Shown one piece after another: positions 9,113-16,485 of a stretch of DNA of 64,000 bases (the first letter of the stretch is position 1; the number at the start of each line of letters is the position of its first letter). Source of the stretch: Advenella kashmirensis W13003 (lineage in GTDB: Bacteria > Pseudomonadota > Gammaproteobacteria > Burkholderiales > Burkholderiaceae_B); assembly GCF_000506985.1 (NCBI RefSeq), contig NZ_KI650979.1, forward strand, positions 1,674,710-1,738,709, given 5' to 3'. The position numbers and the translations under genes were made by a program. Below the pieces are notes generated by a model. The model saw only the letters and a program-made list of their open reading frames with translations. It was not told where the DNA came from and did no database searches.

Positions 9113-9200
9113 TTGATGAAGTAGCAGAACAGCGTTGAAAAAGCAGTAGAACGAGATTGACGAAGCAGCGGAAATAATTGAAGAAGTAGCAGAACAAACT
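9113..9200 (+). repeat. Four degenerate 21-23 bp tandem repeats before the receptor gene
   Basis: Four copies of a unit close to TTGAnGAAGyAGCrGAAnA lie end to end at 9113-9134, 9135-9156, 9157-9177 and 9178-9200. Each begins TTGA, and copies 1 and 4 share GAAGTAGCAGAACA. Stop codons interrupt the frames, so the array is not coding. It fills most of the gap between the second ATPase gene and the receptor gene and ends just before the AAAGGA ribosome-binding site. Possible roles are repeated protein or RNA binding, or setting higher receptor expression. Confidence 0.75.
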
Positions 9201-9214
9201 TTAAAGGAACTCAA

Positions 9215-10786
9215 ATGAAAAAGCGCGTACTCGCTGCACTTGCAGCAGGCCTGTTGGCCGCAGGGCATATGGCCTATGCCGAAGAACTGAAAATAGCCTT
9301 CGCCGACAATCTGTCTTCGCTGGATCCTCAACTGAACAACTTTGCGGGTGACCGCTCCGCCGGTCTGTTCTTTTTTGATATGCTCGTCAATAATTATGAC
9401 AACAAGCTGTTGCCGGGCCTGGCCACAGAATGGAAAAACACCGGTCCGACGACCTGGGAATTCAAGCTGCGTCCCGATGTCAAATGGAGCGATGGCACAC
9501 CGTTCACGGCTGAAGATGTGATTTATTCCATTGAGCGCATCCGCAAGGTGCCCGGCTCTGTGGCTCCGTTCACCGGTTACGTGCGCACCATCAAGAGCGT
9601 AACGGAAAAAGAACCCGGCACGCTGGTTTTTGAAACCACCATTCCCAACCCTGGCCTGCCGCTGAACCTGGCGTCGGTGCATTTGGTACAAAAGAAAAGT
9701 ACCGAACACGCGACCAGTGATGATTTCAATTCTGGTAAAGCGCTCATCGGTACGGGCCCGTATAAACTGGTTTCCTATACGCCAGGCGCCGGTTTTCAGG
9801 TCGAGGCCAACCCCAGTTATTGGGGCGAAAAGCCACTATGGGACAAAGTCTCCTACCGCTATGTGGCCAATGCCGCGACTCGATCTACAGCACTGCTGTC
9901 GGGCGACGTTGACGTGATCGATAAAGTATCGGTTGCCGACCTGAAGAAGCTGGAGAGCGATCCGAAAGTTAGCGTGTATGCCTACAACGGCTTGCGCGTT
10001 TTCCTGTTACAGCCCAGCTTCAATCCGAAACCGAATAAATTCATTACCGATAACAGCGGTAAACCATTAGATAAAAATCCGCTGCTGGATGTGCGTGTGC
10101 GCCAGGCACTTTCTCTTGCCATCAATCGCGAAGCCATCGCAGATCGTCTTCTGCAAGGCAGTGTGACCGTGGCCGATCAGTGGATGCCTAAAGGTTCCAT
10201 TGGCTACAATGCCAATATCAAGCCGATTGCTTTTGATGCTCAGAAAGCCAAGGATTTGCTCAAGGAAGCAGGCTACCCTGATGGTTTCAATCTGACCGTG
10301 CACGTGCCGACCGATCGCTATCCGCTGGCACCTGAAACTGTACAGGCCGTTGCCCAGTTCTGGAGCCGCATCGGCGTGAAAACGCAGGTATCTGTCGTGC
10401 CGTGGGCCGTCTATTCTAGCGCAGCTAAAAAGAATGAATACGCCATGTCCGTGATTGCCTGGGGCAATGGCACGGGCGAAGGCAGCTACGCCATGGTCAA
10501 TATCCTGGCAACCGTCAATCCGGAAAAAGGTCTGGGTGCGTCCAACTGGGGCCACTACAGCAGCCAGAAACTGGACGATTACCTGAAGCAGGCGACCGAA
10601 GAGTTCGACGATGCCAAACGTGAAAAAATCATGGAAGATGCGGCACAATCAGTATCGGATGATGTCGGCATTATTCCCCTGTTCCATTACAAAAATATCT
10701 GGGCGGCACGCAAGGGCCTGGTGGTCAAACCGCTGAGCTCTGATCGTACGGTGCCTGTCATGGTGACCAAGGAAGCGGGCAAGTAA
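9215..10786 (+). CDS. ABC transporter substrate-binding protein, SBP family 5
   Basis: The 523-residue periplasmic receptor begins with a clear signal peptide (MKKRVLAALAAGLL, cleavage likely after AYA at about residue 22) and has no lipobox cysteine. The mature part has family-5 features: AFADNLSSLDPQLNN, the LATEWKNTGPTTWEFKLRPD block, WSDGTPFTAEDV and later RQALSLAINREAI. It delivers cargo to the four upstream transporter subunits. From memory it resembles the KPN_01854-type receptors that occur beside paired CMD/alkylhydroperoxidase proteins, as here; this was not checked. The cargo may be a peptide-like or opine-like compound. Confidence 0.9.
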   Translation: MKKRVLAALAAGLLAAGHMAYAEELKIAFADNLSSLDPQLNNFAGDRSAGLFFFDMLVNNYDNKLLPGLATEWKNTGPTTWEFKLRPDVKWSDGTPFTAEDVIYSIERIRKVPGSVAPFTGYVRTIKSVTEKEPGTLVFETTIPNPGLPLNLASVHLVQKKSTEHATSDDFNSGKALIGTGPYKLVSYTPGAGFQVEANPSYWGEKPLWDKVSYRYVANAATRSTALLSGDVDVIDKVSVADLKKLESDPKVSVYAYNGLRVFLLQPSFNPKPNKFITDNSGKPLDKNPLLDVRVRQALSLAINREAIADRLLQGSVTVADQWMPKGSIGYNANIKPIAFDAQKAKDLLKEAGYPDGFNLTVHVPTDRYPLAPETVQAVAQFWSRIGVKTQVSVVPWAVYSSAAKKNEYAMSVIAWGNGTGEGSYAMVNILATVNPEKGLGASNWGHYSSQKLDDYLKQATEEFDDAKREKIMEDAAQSVSDDVGIIPLFHYKNIWAARKGLVVKPLSSDRTVPVMVTKEAGK

Positions 10787-10897
10787 TGTCGTGATTCAGC
10801 ATTCTGTTATTAATACGGCATATTTCCTCCAGCGATAATCACATTTGCTATAGGTCACATGTTTGATGGCGGGATGCTACGATTTTCTGGAATAACT

Positions 10898-12205
10898 ATG
10901 TCAAATGAAATTTTATCGGTGACACCAGCCGATGCGCTGATAGACGAGCCCCGGGCCATCCGTGTTGAAGGGCTTGCACCCGCGCAGCGGATTACCATTC
11001 AGGCGCAAACCGAGCGCGCCGGAAGCGTCATGTGGCGCAGCCAGGCCGAGTTCGTGGCCGATGCCCAGGGCGTGGTCGATCTGTCCTCGCAGGCGCCGCT
11101 GACCGGCAGCTATGAGGGTGTCTCGCCCATGGGCCTGCTGTGGTCGCAGGTGCCAGAAAAAGAGGGCCAGCGGGAAATGTTTGCCAACACGGTGTCCCAG
11201 CCGCTCGTGACCACGATCAGTGCACTCACCAGCACACAAACGCTGACAGCGACATTGACACAACATCTGATGGCTGACGGGGTGCAACGCATCGAGGTTC
11301 GTGAAGACGGTCTGGTGGGTACGCTGTTTCTGCCTGCAACGCCGGGGCCGCATCCGGCCGTGATGATTCTCAATGGCTCGGGCGGGGGCATCAACGAACC
11401 GCGCGGTGCACTGTACGCCTCTCGTGGCTATATTGCATTTGCACTAGGCTATTTCAAAGCGCCCGGTCTGTCTGACTATATCTCCAACACACCGCTGGAA
11501 TACTTCAAGAAAGGCCTGGACTGGCTGCGCAGGACACAACAGCCGCTGGGCGGATTTGTGGCCTTGAGCGGTCAGTCGCGCGGTGGCGAGCTGGTGCTGC
11601 TTTTGGGCAGCATTTATCCGCAAGATGTCAGCGCTGTGGTCGCCTACGTGCCGGGCGCGGTCGTGCATAGCGGACAGAACGCCGCTGATCCGCAAGTCGG
11701 CCGCGAAGGACCCGCCTGGCTACTGGATGGCAAACCGCTGACGCATGTGTGGCAGGACAATAAAACCGCCACCTGGGCGCCATTTGATGAGGGGCCTTCA
11801 CCGCATCGGCATGCGCGTGCGATTATGACGGCGTTGCAGGATAGCGATGCCGTAGCACGGGCGCGCATCGAAGTTGAAAAAATCCAGGGGCCGGTCATTT
11901 TGCTGTCTGCCACCGACGATGGCGCCTGGCCATCCAGCCTGTACAGCAAAATGGTTTACGATCATTTGCATGAAGTCGGTTTTGCGCACGTGGTGCAGTG
12001 GGTGGATACCCAGGATGGGGGACACAGTATTGTGTTTCCCTATGTACCGACGACGCAACTGGTCTATGCACATCCGGTATCTGGCAAAATCAATACCGGT
12101 GGCGGCACGCCGACAGCCAATGCGCAGTCGGACGAACATACCTGGGCGGCCGTCAAAGACTTTTTGCGCAACGCTGTGAGAGCGCATCTGGCACGTGAAC
12201 AATGA
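10898..12205 (+). CDS. Acyl-CoA thioesterase / BAAT-family hydrolase
   Basis: The start at 10898 is preferred because the family-typical N terminus (SVTPADALIDEPRAIRVEG) follows at once; an in-frame ATG at 10859 would add 13 residues. The 435-residue protein has an N-terminal beta-sandwich typical of acyl-CoA thioesterase/bile-acid acyltransferase proteins and a C-terminal alpha/beta hydrolase with GQSRGGE (nucleophile serine), SATDDGAWPS (aspartate) and DGGHSI (histidine). Serine rather than cysteine suggests hydrolysis, not amino-acid conjugation. It sits inside the importer operon, so it may cleave an imported or CoA-activated acyl compound. Confidence 0.82.
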   Translation: MSNEILSVTPADALIDEPRAIRVEGLAPAQRITIQAQTERAGSVMWRSQAEFVADAQGVVDLSSQAPLTGSYEGVSPMGLLWSQVPEKEGQREMFANTVSQPLVTTISALTSTQTLTATLTQHLMADGVQRIEVREDGLVGTLFLPATPGPHPAVMILNGSGGGINEPRGALYASRGYIAFALGYFKAPGLSDYISNTPLEYFKKGLDWLRRTQQPLGGFVALSGQSRGGELVLLLGSIYPQDVSAVVAYVPGAVVHSGQNAADPQVGREGPAWLLDGKPLTHVWQDNKTATWAPFDEGPSPHRHARAIMTALQDSDAVARARIEVEKIQGPVILLSATDDGAWPSSLYSKMVYDHLHEVGFAHVVQWVDTQDGGHSIVFPYVPTTQLVYAHPVSGKINTGGGTPTANAQSDEHTWAAVKDFLRNAVRAHLAREQ

Positions 12206-12237
12206 ATTGAACGCAACAATACAGTAAAGGAAACATC

Positions 12238-12750
12238 ATGCAAAGCGCAGAGTCCTCCGATCTGATCGATACGCTGCTCGATCTGAAGCCGGACAGCAAA
12301 ACATGGCAGGCCCGGCAGTTCCGGGAAAAGGTGAAAAATGGCACGCAGGCCAGTTATGAGGCCCTGTTTTCACCAGAATTGCATTTACCATTGAAAGACC
12401 GCTGGCTGGTTGCCCTGTACGCCAGCAGCCTGATGAAAGCATCTGAATTGACTGCTCACTACACCGAGCAGGCGCTGTTGGCCGGCATTGAAGAAAAGCT
12501 GGTGCATATCGTGAGCGAAGATCACGTAGAAGATATCGTCAAATGCGAGCTGAACAGCGTGCTGCAATTTACCAAGAAATTGATTCTTGATCCGATAGAA
12601 GGCAATGAAGAAGCATTGCTGACATTGAAAGAATCCGGCCTGTCCACACAAGACGTGGTCGTGCTGGGACAGTTGATCGGTTTTCTGGCGTACCAGATTC
12701 GCCTGGTGGCCGGCCTGAAGGCAATGCGCAAACTGGAGGACGCAGCATGA
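12238..12750 (+). CDS. CMD/AhpD-fold protein lacking the catalytic cysteines
   Basis: The 170-residue helical protein follows AAAGGAAA at a good distance. Its central part, WLVALYASSLMKASELTAHY, aligns with the AhpD/CMD active-site helix but has no CxxC pair, so it should not act as a thiol peroxidase itself. From memory it resembles the Avi_7170-type CMD proteins that travel with the next gene. Its end overlaps that gene by four bases, which suggests a complex of an inactive and an active subunit. Confidence 0.72.
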   Translation: MQSAESSDLIDTLLDLKPDSKTWQARQFREKVKNGTQASYEALFSPELHLPLKDRWLVALYASSLMKASELTAHYTEQALLAGIEEKLVHIVSEDHVEDIVKCELNSVLQFTKKLILDPIEGNEEALLTLKESGLSTQDVVVLGQLIGFLAYQIRLVAGLKAMRKLEDAA

Positions 12751-13334
12751 GCGAGGTAATCAAAGCCAATGGATTTACCAACCAGACACTGGGCTGGAAG
12801 GCATGGCTGGATGTCGTGGATGCCAATGCCGCCACGCCTGAACAGAACAAGGTGCTGGAAGCCAGCCATCCGCAGGCCAAGACGTCTGATTATTACCTGC
12901 TGCTGGTACATGAGCCGCATATTCTGGATCAGCGTTCCTATACCTACAACGCCATTATGTATGCGCCAGGCGGCCTGAATCGCGCCGACCGTGAACTGGG
13001 GGCGCTGGCCGTGTCGCGCATCAATGGCTGCGTGTATTGTGCATCGGTGCATGCGCAGCGGTTCGAGCAACTGGCCAAGCGCAACGAGATCGTGCGCGAC
13101 GTGTTCGAGGATCTTGCGACGGCCGCCAAAAACGAACGCGATGCAGCCGTGATTGAGGTTGCCACGGCGCTGACGCGCGACGTTTCAGGATTTGATGCAG
13201 ACCGGTTGCGCGTACTGAAAGATCAGGGGTTCAATGAAGTGGAAATGCTGGACCTGATTCATTCGGTCTCGGTATTCGGATGGGCCAACCGGTTGATGCA
13301 GAACCTGGGCGAACCGGTTTTTCCGAAGGAATGA
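12747..13334 (+). CDS. Alkylhydroperoxidase (AhpD)-like protein
   Basis: The protein has 195 residues with an intact AhpD signature: ELGALAVSRINGCVYCASVH has the upstream glutamate, a CVYC redox pair and the histidine three residues after the second cysteine. Such proteins reduce peroxides or use the same fold for decarboxylation-type chemistry. From memory it is close to Avi_7169-type proteins found beside KPN_01854-type ABC receptors. As the last gene of the operon it may remove peroxide made by the flavin enzyme encoded first. That role is inferred. Confidence 0.78.
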   Translation: MSEVIKANGFTNQTLGWKAWLDVVDANAATPEQNKVLEASHPQAKTSDYYLLLVHEPHILDQRSYTYNAIMYAPGGLNRADRELGALAVSRINGCVYCASVHAQRFEQLAKRNEIVRDVFEDLATAAKNERDAAVIEVATALTRDVSGFDADRLRVLKDQGFNEVEMLDLIHSVSVFGWANRLMQNLGEPVFPKE

Positions 13335-13344
13335 ATAGTCTTAT

Positions 13345-13420
13345 CCTGAATATGATGCACGCGAGTGTTGATAGGTAAATGGGACGGGCTAAGGTAGCCT
13401 GTCCGTCCCTGAATATGATG
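13345..13420. repeat. 13-bp direct repeat flanking an imperfect inverted repeat
   Basis: CCTGAATATGATG occurs at 13345-13357 and again at 13408-13420. Between them lies an imperfect dyad at 13381-13409 (GGGACGGGCTA pairing with TAGCCTGTCCGTCCC). The structure lies in the 297-base gap after the importer operon and before hicAB. It may be a terminator region or a relic of a small mobile element. Apart from this and the hic promoter, nothing else was recognised in the gap. Confidence 0.4.
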
Positions 13421-13614
13421 AGCTTGTCGCGGCCAGCTCGAGAATGGGCTGCTCCCGTCTGCCCCTCGCTTCACAACCATTCATTGAGCCATCGCTTTTT
13501 CTGTTCATTGGGTTGCGCACCTTCCCATTCCATTCTTGGATGACTGGGAAACCCAATGTAGCGAGATTTGCTCGCGAAGCGATCGGATCCATGAAAATAA
13601 AAATCAGATATTTG

Positions 13615-13632
13615 TTGTGTATAATTACACAA
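13615..13632 (+). promoter_or_regulatory. hicAB promoter with overlapping dyad operator
   Basis: TTGTGTA and TACACAA form perfect 7-base arms around TAAT. The dyad contains a consensus minus-10 box, TATAAT, at 13620-13625 and touches the hicA ATG at 13632. No good minus-35 box is seen. HicB proteins with a C-terminal DNA-binding domain bind such sites and block the promoter. Confidence 0.7.
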
Positions 13633-13847
13633 TGAAGAGCAGTGAAGTCATCAAACTATTGAAAGCCGATGGCTGGGTTTGGGTAGGAGGTAAAGGCGAT
13701 CATATGAAATTCAAGCATCCCATGAAAGCTGGCCATGTCGTCGTTCCGCATCCCCGTAAAGACGTCCCTTGGGCACCTTACGTAGTATCTATCGCCAGGC
13801 AGGCTGGCAGTGGAGGTCCTGATGCTGTACCCCGTTTATATCCATAA
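13632..13847 (+). CDS. hicA: HicA-type mRNA interferase toxin
   Basis: The 71-residue protein has the double-stranded-RNA-binding-like HicA fold: MKSSEVIKLLKADGW, then GGKGDHMKFKHP with the likely catalytic histidine at residue 24, and VVPHPRKDVP. HicA toxins cleave mRNA in the cell. The usual family end near SIARQAG is followed by 13 extra residues that overlap the hicB ribosome-binding site and start. No Shine-Dalgarno precedes the ATG, and TATAAT ends six bases before it, which suggests a leaderless transcript. Confidence 0.82.
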   Translation: MKSSEVIKLLKADGWVWVGGKGDHMKFKHPMKAGHVVVPHPRKDVPWAPYVVSIARQAGSGGPDAVPRLYP

Positions 13848-14211
13848 AGATCCTGAGAGTGCGTACGGTGTGACTTTTCCCGATTTTCCGGGCTGTTTCA
13901 CTGCAGCCGACGAAATTGCGGATTTACCCCGAATGGCACAAGAAGCTGTGGAGGTTTATTTCGAAGGGGAAGATACGATGATTCCTCCACCGTCTTCTTT
14001 TGAAACGTGGCTGACGGACGAACGCTTTCAAGACGGATGCTGGATGCTGGTCAATATTGATTTATCCAAAATCAGTACCAGGTCTGTTCGCCTCAACATC
14101 AGTCTCCCGCAAGAGCTGGTATATCGGATTGACGAAAGAGCCAAAGCCAGGCATATGTCCAGATCCGCCTATCTGGCTGCTGCCGCAGAAAAGGAATTAG
14201 CGACTCACTGA
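13822..14211 (+). CDS. hicB: HicB-type antitoxin with C-terminal DNA-binding domain
   Basis: The ATG at 13822 is chosen because GGAGG lies five bases upstream; a GTG at 13810 is also in frame. The 129-residue protein begins with the partial RNase-H-like HicB fold (LYPVYIHKDPESAYGVTFPD, FPGCFTAADE). It ends in a ribbon-helix-helix-like part (RSVRLNISLPQELVYRIDER, then SRSAYLAAAA). It should bind and neutralise HicA and repress the 13615-13632 operator. The gene overlaps hicA by 26 bases. Confidence 0.87.
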   Translation: MLYPVYIHKDPESAYGVTFPDFPGCFTAADEIADLPRMAQEAVEVYFEGEDTMIPPPSSFETWLTDERFQDGCWMLVNIDLSKISTRSVRLNISLPQELVYRIDERAKARHMSRSAYLAAAAEKELATH

Positions 14212-14254
14212 CTGACGGTAAATGGCCGAGGTCGTTATGACTCTACAGGTGAGC

Positions 14255-15076
14255 TCAATACGCAAACCGCTCCTGCAGCCCTTCCAGATGACATTCCTTC
14301 AAAATCGCCAGCTGCCGTTCACGCGCACTTTTCTTGAAGCCGCCGGTTTTTTTTGCGATGATCAATTCGTTCTTCATGGAATGCTCCCAGCCTACCAGTT
14401 CCGTCACGGTCACCTGATAGCCGCGCGCTTCCAGTTGCAGGCAGCGCAGGACATTCGTGATCTGGCTGCCGAATTCGCGGGTGTGCAGCGGATGACGCCA
14501 GAGTTCGGACAGGGGTGTCTTGCCCAGCGTGTTGCCTTTGGTGCTGCGCAGCGCCGCAGCCACTTCGGCCTGGCAGCAGGGCACCAGTACAATGAAGCGG
14601 GCGTCGCGCGCCAGGGCAAAGCGAATGGCATCGTCGGTGGCCGTATTGCAGGCGTGCAGCGCCGTGACGATATCGATTTTTTCAGGAAGATCGGCTGACG
14701 AGATCGATTGCTCGACCGTCATGTCCTTGAATTGCATGCCTGCAAATCCAAGCCGACGGGCCAGGTCTTCGGATTTTTTTACCAGCTCGGGGCGCGATTC
14801 GATGCCATACACCGTCGCGCTGTCGTGTTCCTTCAGGAACAGGTCGTACAGAATAAACCCCAGGTAGGACTTGCCAGCGCCGTGATCGACCAGCGAGAGC
14901 GCCTGCCGATCGTCCAGCACGGTTTGCATCAACGGTTCAATGAACTGGTACAGGTGATAGACCTGCTTGAGTTTGCGGCGCGTATCCTGGTTGATTTTGC
15001 CTTCGCGCGTGAGGATATGCAGTTCCTTGAGCAATTCGATGGACTGCTGCGGCTTGATTTCCGGAATAAGCGTCAT
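14255..15076 (-). CDS. Class I SAM-dependent methyltransferase
   Basis: The protein of 273 residues has the Rossmann methyltransferase motif I LVDHGAGKSYLGF near residues 62-74, an acidic ribose-binding segment VYGIESRPELV, and TALHACNTATDDAI followed by VPCCQAEV. The last block is shared with GSTCD/Trm13-like methyltransferases that act on RNA. It lies 10 bases after hemN and is probably co-transcribed. The substrate is not known; an RNA is the best guess. Confidence 0.75.
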   Translation of the reverse strand: MTLIPEIKPQQSIELLKELHILTREGKINQDTRRKLKQVYHLYQFIEPLMQTVLDDRQALSLVDHGAGKSYLGFILYDLFLKEHDSATVYGIESRPELVKKSEDLARRLGFAGMQFKDMTVEQSISSADLPEKIDIVTALHACNTATDDAIRFALARDARFIVLVPCCQAEVAAALRSTKGNTLGKTPLSELWRHPLHTREFGSQITNVLRCLQLEARGYQVTVTELVGWEHSMKNELIIAKKTGGFKKSARERQLAILKECHLEGLQERFAY

Positions 15077-15086
15077 GCCTGTGCCT

Positions 15087-16448
15087 TTACACCGTCATCG
15101 AGAAAATACGGGCGCCTGGCTGATGCCGCAGCATCCGCAGGTCAAAGGCCATACAGATATTGCGTGCGAATGTGCGACCGGCTTCCGTAATATCGATACG
15201 GTCGGTGCCAATACGGATCAGGCCGTCATTTTCCATTTCCGCCAGGCGCTCAAGCACGTCGGGCAACTCGGGAAACTGCATGGCCGGATCGGCCCAGCTG
15301 GTCTGCAACTGGCACATGAGGTTCAGGATATGCCGGCGAATGACCAGGTCTTCGTCGTTGAGCAGATGGCCACGGAACAGGGGCAGCGCACCGCTCTCGA
15401 CGCGGGCGTAATAGTCTTCCAGTACTTTTTCGTTTTGCGCGAAGCCGTACCAGGTATCGCTGATGGCCGAAACGCCCAAGCCGATCATCAATTGGGTCGA
15501 GGATGCGGTATAGCCCATGAAGTTGCGATGCAGGTTTTTATCCAGCATGGCCTGGTAGAGGGTGTCGGAGGGCAGGGAGAAATGATCCATACCGATTTCC
15601 ACATAGCCCAGTTCCTCGAACAGCCGTTTGCCGTTCTCGTAGAGGGCGCGTTTTTGCTCGCCCGAGGGCAGGTCATTCTCGTCGAACCCGCGCTGACCAT
15701 TACCCTTGATCCAGGGCACGTGGGCATAGGAATAGAAAGCCAGGCGGTCGGGTTTGAGCGCGATGGTTTTCTTGATGGTCGCTTCCATGGCTTCCCAGGT
15801 CTGGAAAGGCAGGCCGAAAATCAGATCATGGCTGACGCTGGTATAGCCGATCTGCCGGGCGGCGTCGGTGGCGTTCAGTACGTTTTCGTATGGCTGGATG
15901 CGATGGATGGCCTTCTGGACCATGGGGTCATAGTCCTGCACACCATAGCTGACACGCCGGAAACCCAGGTCGTACAGGGTTTGCAGGTGTTCCTTGCGTG
16001 TGTTGTTCGGATGTCCCTCGAAGCTGAACTCGTGGTGTTCGTGGACAATGGCCTCGTCCAGTATACCGTTGAGCAGGCGCTTCAGGTTGGCGCTGCTGAA
16101 AAAGGTCGGCGTGCCGCCTCCCAGATGGATCTCACGAATGACGGGTTTGTCTCCCAGCAGCTTGCGGTACATGGCCCATTCGCGCAGCACGGCATCAACG
16201 TAAGGCTCTTCTACGCTGTGCTTTTTCGTGATGCGCTTATGACAGGCGCAGAACGTACAGAGCACCTCACAGAACGGCAGGTGGATGTACAGGCTGATGC
16301 CTTCCTTGCTGTTGGATTCGGCAAAGCTGCGTTTGACAGTCTGCAGATAGGCGTCGGTATCGAAGCTGCCCTCGTCCCAGTACGGGACGGTGGGGTAGCT
16401 GGTGTATCGCGGGCCGGGGATGTTGTATTTCTGAATAAGTGTGTTCAT
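15087..16448 (-). CDS. hemN: Oxygen-independent coproporphyrinogen III oxidase
   Basis: The 453-residue radical-SAM enzyme has the cluster-binding CxxxCxxC at Cys60, Cys64 and Cys67, with a further cysteine at 69, within HLPFCEVLCTFCACH. It continues with HLGGGTPTFFS and the HemN-type C-terminal domain. The enzyme decarboxylates two propionate groups of coproporphyrinogen III to make protoporphyrinogen IX without oxygen, in the cytoplasm. The length matches true HemN (about 457) rather than the shorter HemW. It lies between topB and the methyltransferase gene on the same strand. Confidence 0.93.
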   Translation of the reverse strand: MNTLIQKYNIPGPRYTSYPTVPYWDEGSFDTDAYLQTVKRSFAESNSKEGISLYIHLPFCEVLCTFCACHKRITKKHSVEEPYVDAVLREWAMYRKLLGDKPVIREIHLGGGTPTFFSSANLKRLLNGILDEAIVHEHHEFSFEGHPNNTRKEHLQTLYDLGFRRVSYGVQDYDPMVQKAIHRIQPYENVLNATDAARQIGYTSVSHDLIFGLPFQTWEAMEATIKKTIALKPDRLAFYSYAHVPWIKGNGQRGFDENDLPSGEQKRALYENGKRLFEELGYVEIGMDHFSLPSDTLYQAMLDKNLHRNFMGYTASSTQLMIGLGVSAISDTWYGFAQNEKVLEDYYARVESGALPLFRGHLLNDEDLVIRRHILNLMCQLQTSWADPAMQFPELPDVLERLAEMENDGLIRIGTDRIDITEAGRTFARNICMAFDLRMLRHQPGARIFSMTV

Positions 16449-16485
16449 TCTGTACGTGCGCCCCCGGGCGTAGGGCGGGGGTCGC

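Noticed and set aside
9113-9200. A CRISPR array at the short repeats before the receptor gene
   Set aside because: The units are adjacent without spacers, degenerate and only 21-23 bases; no cas genes are present.
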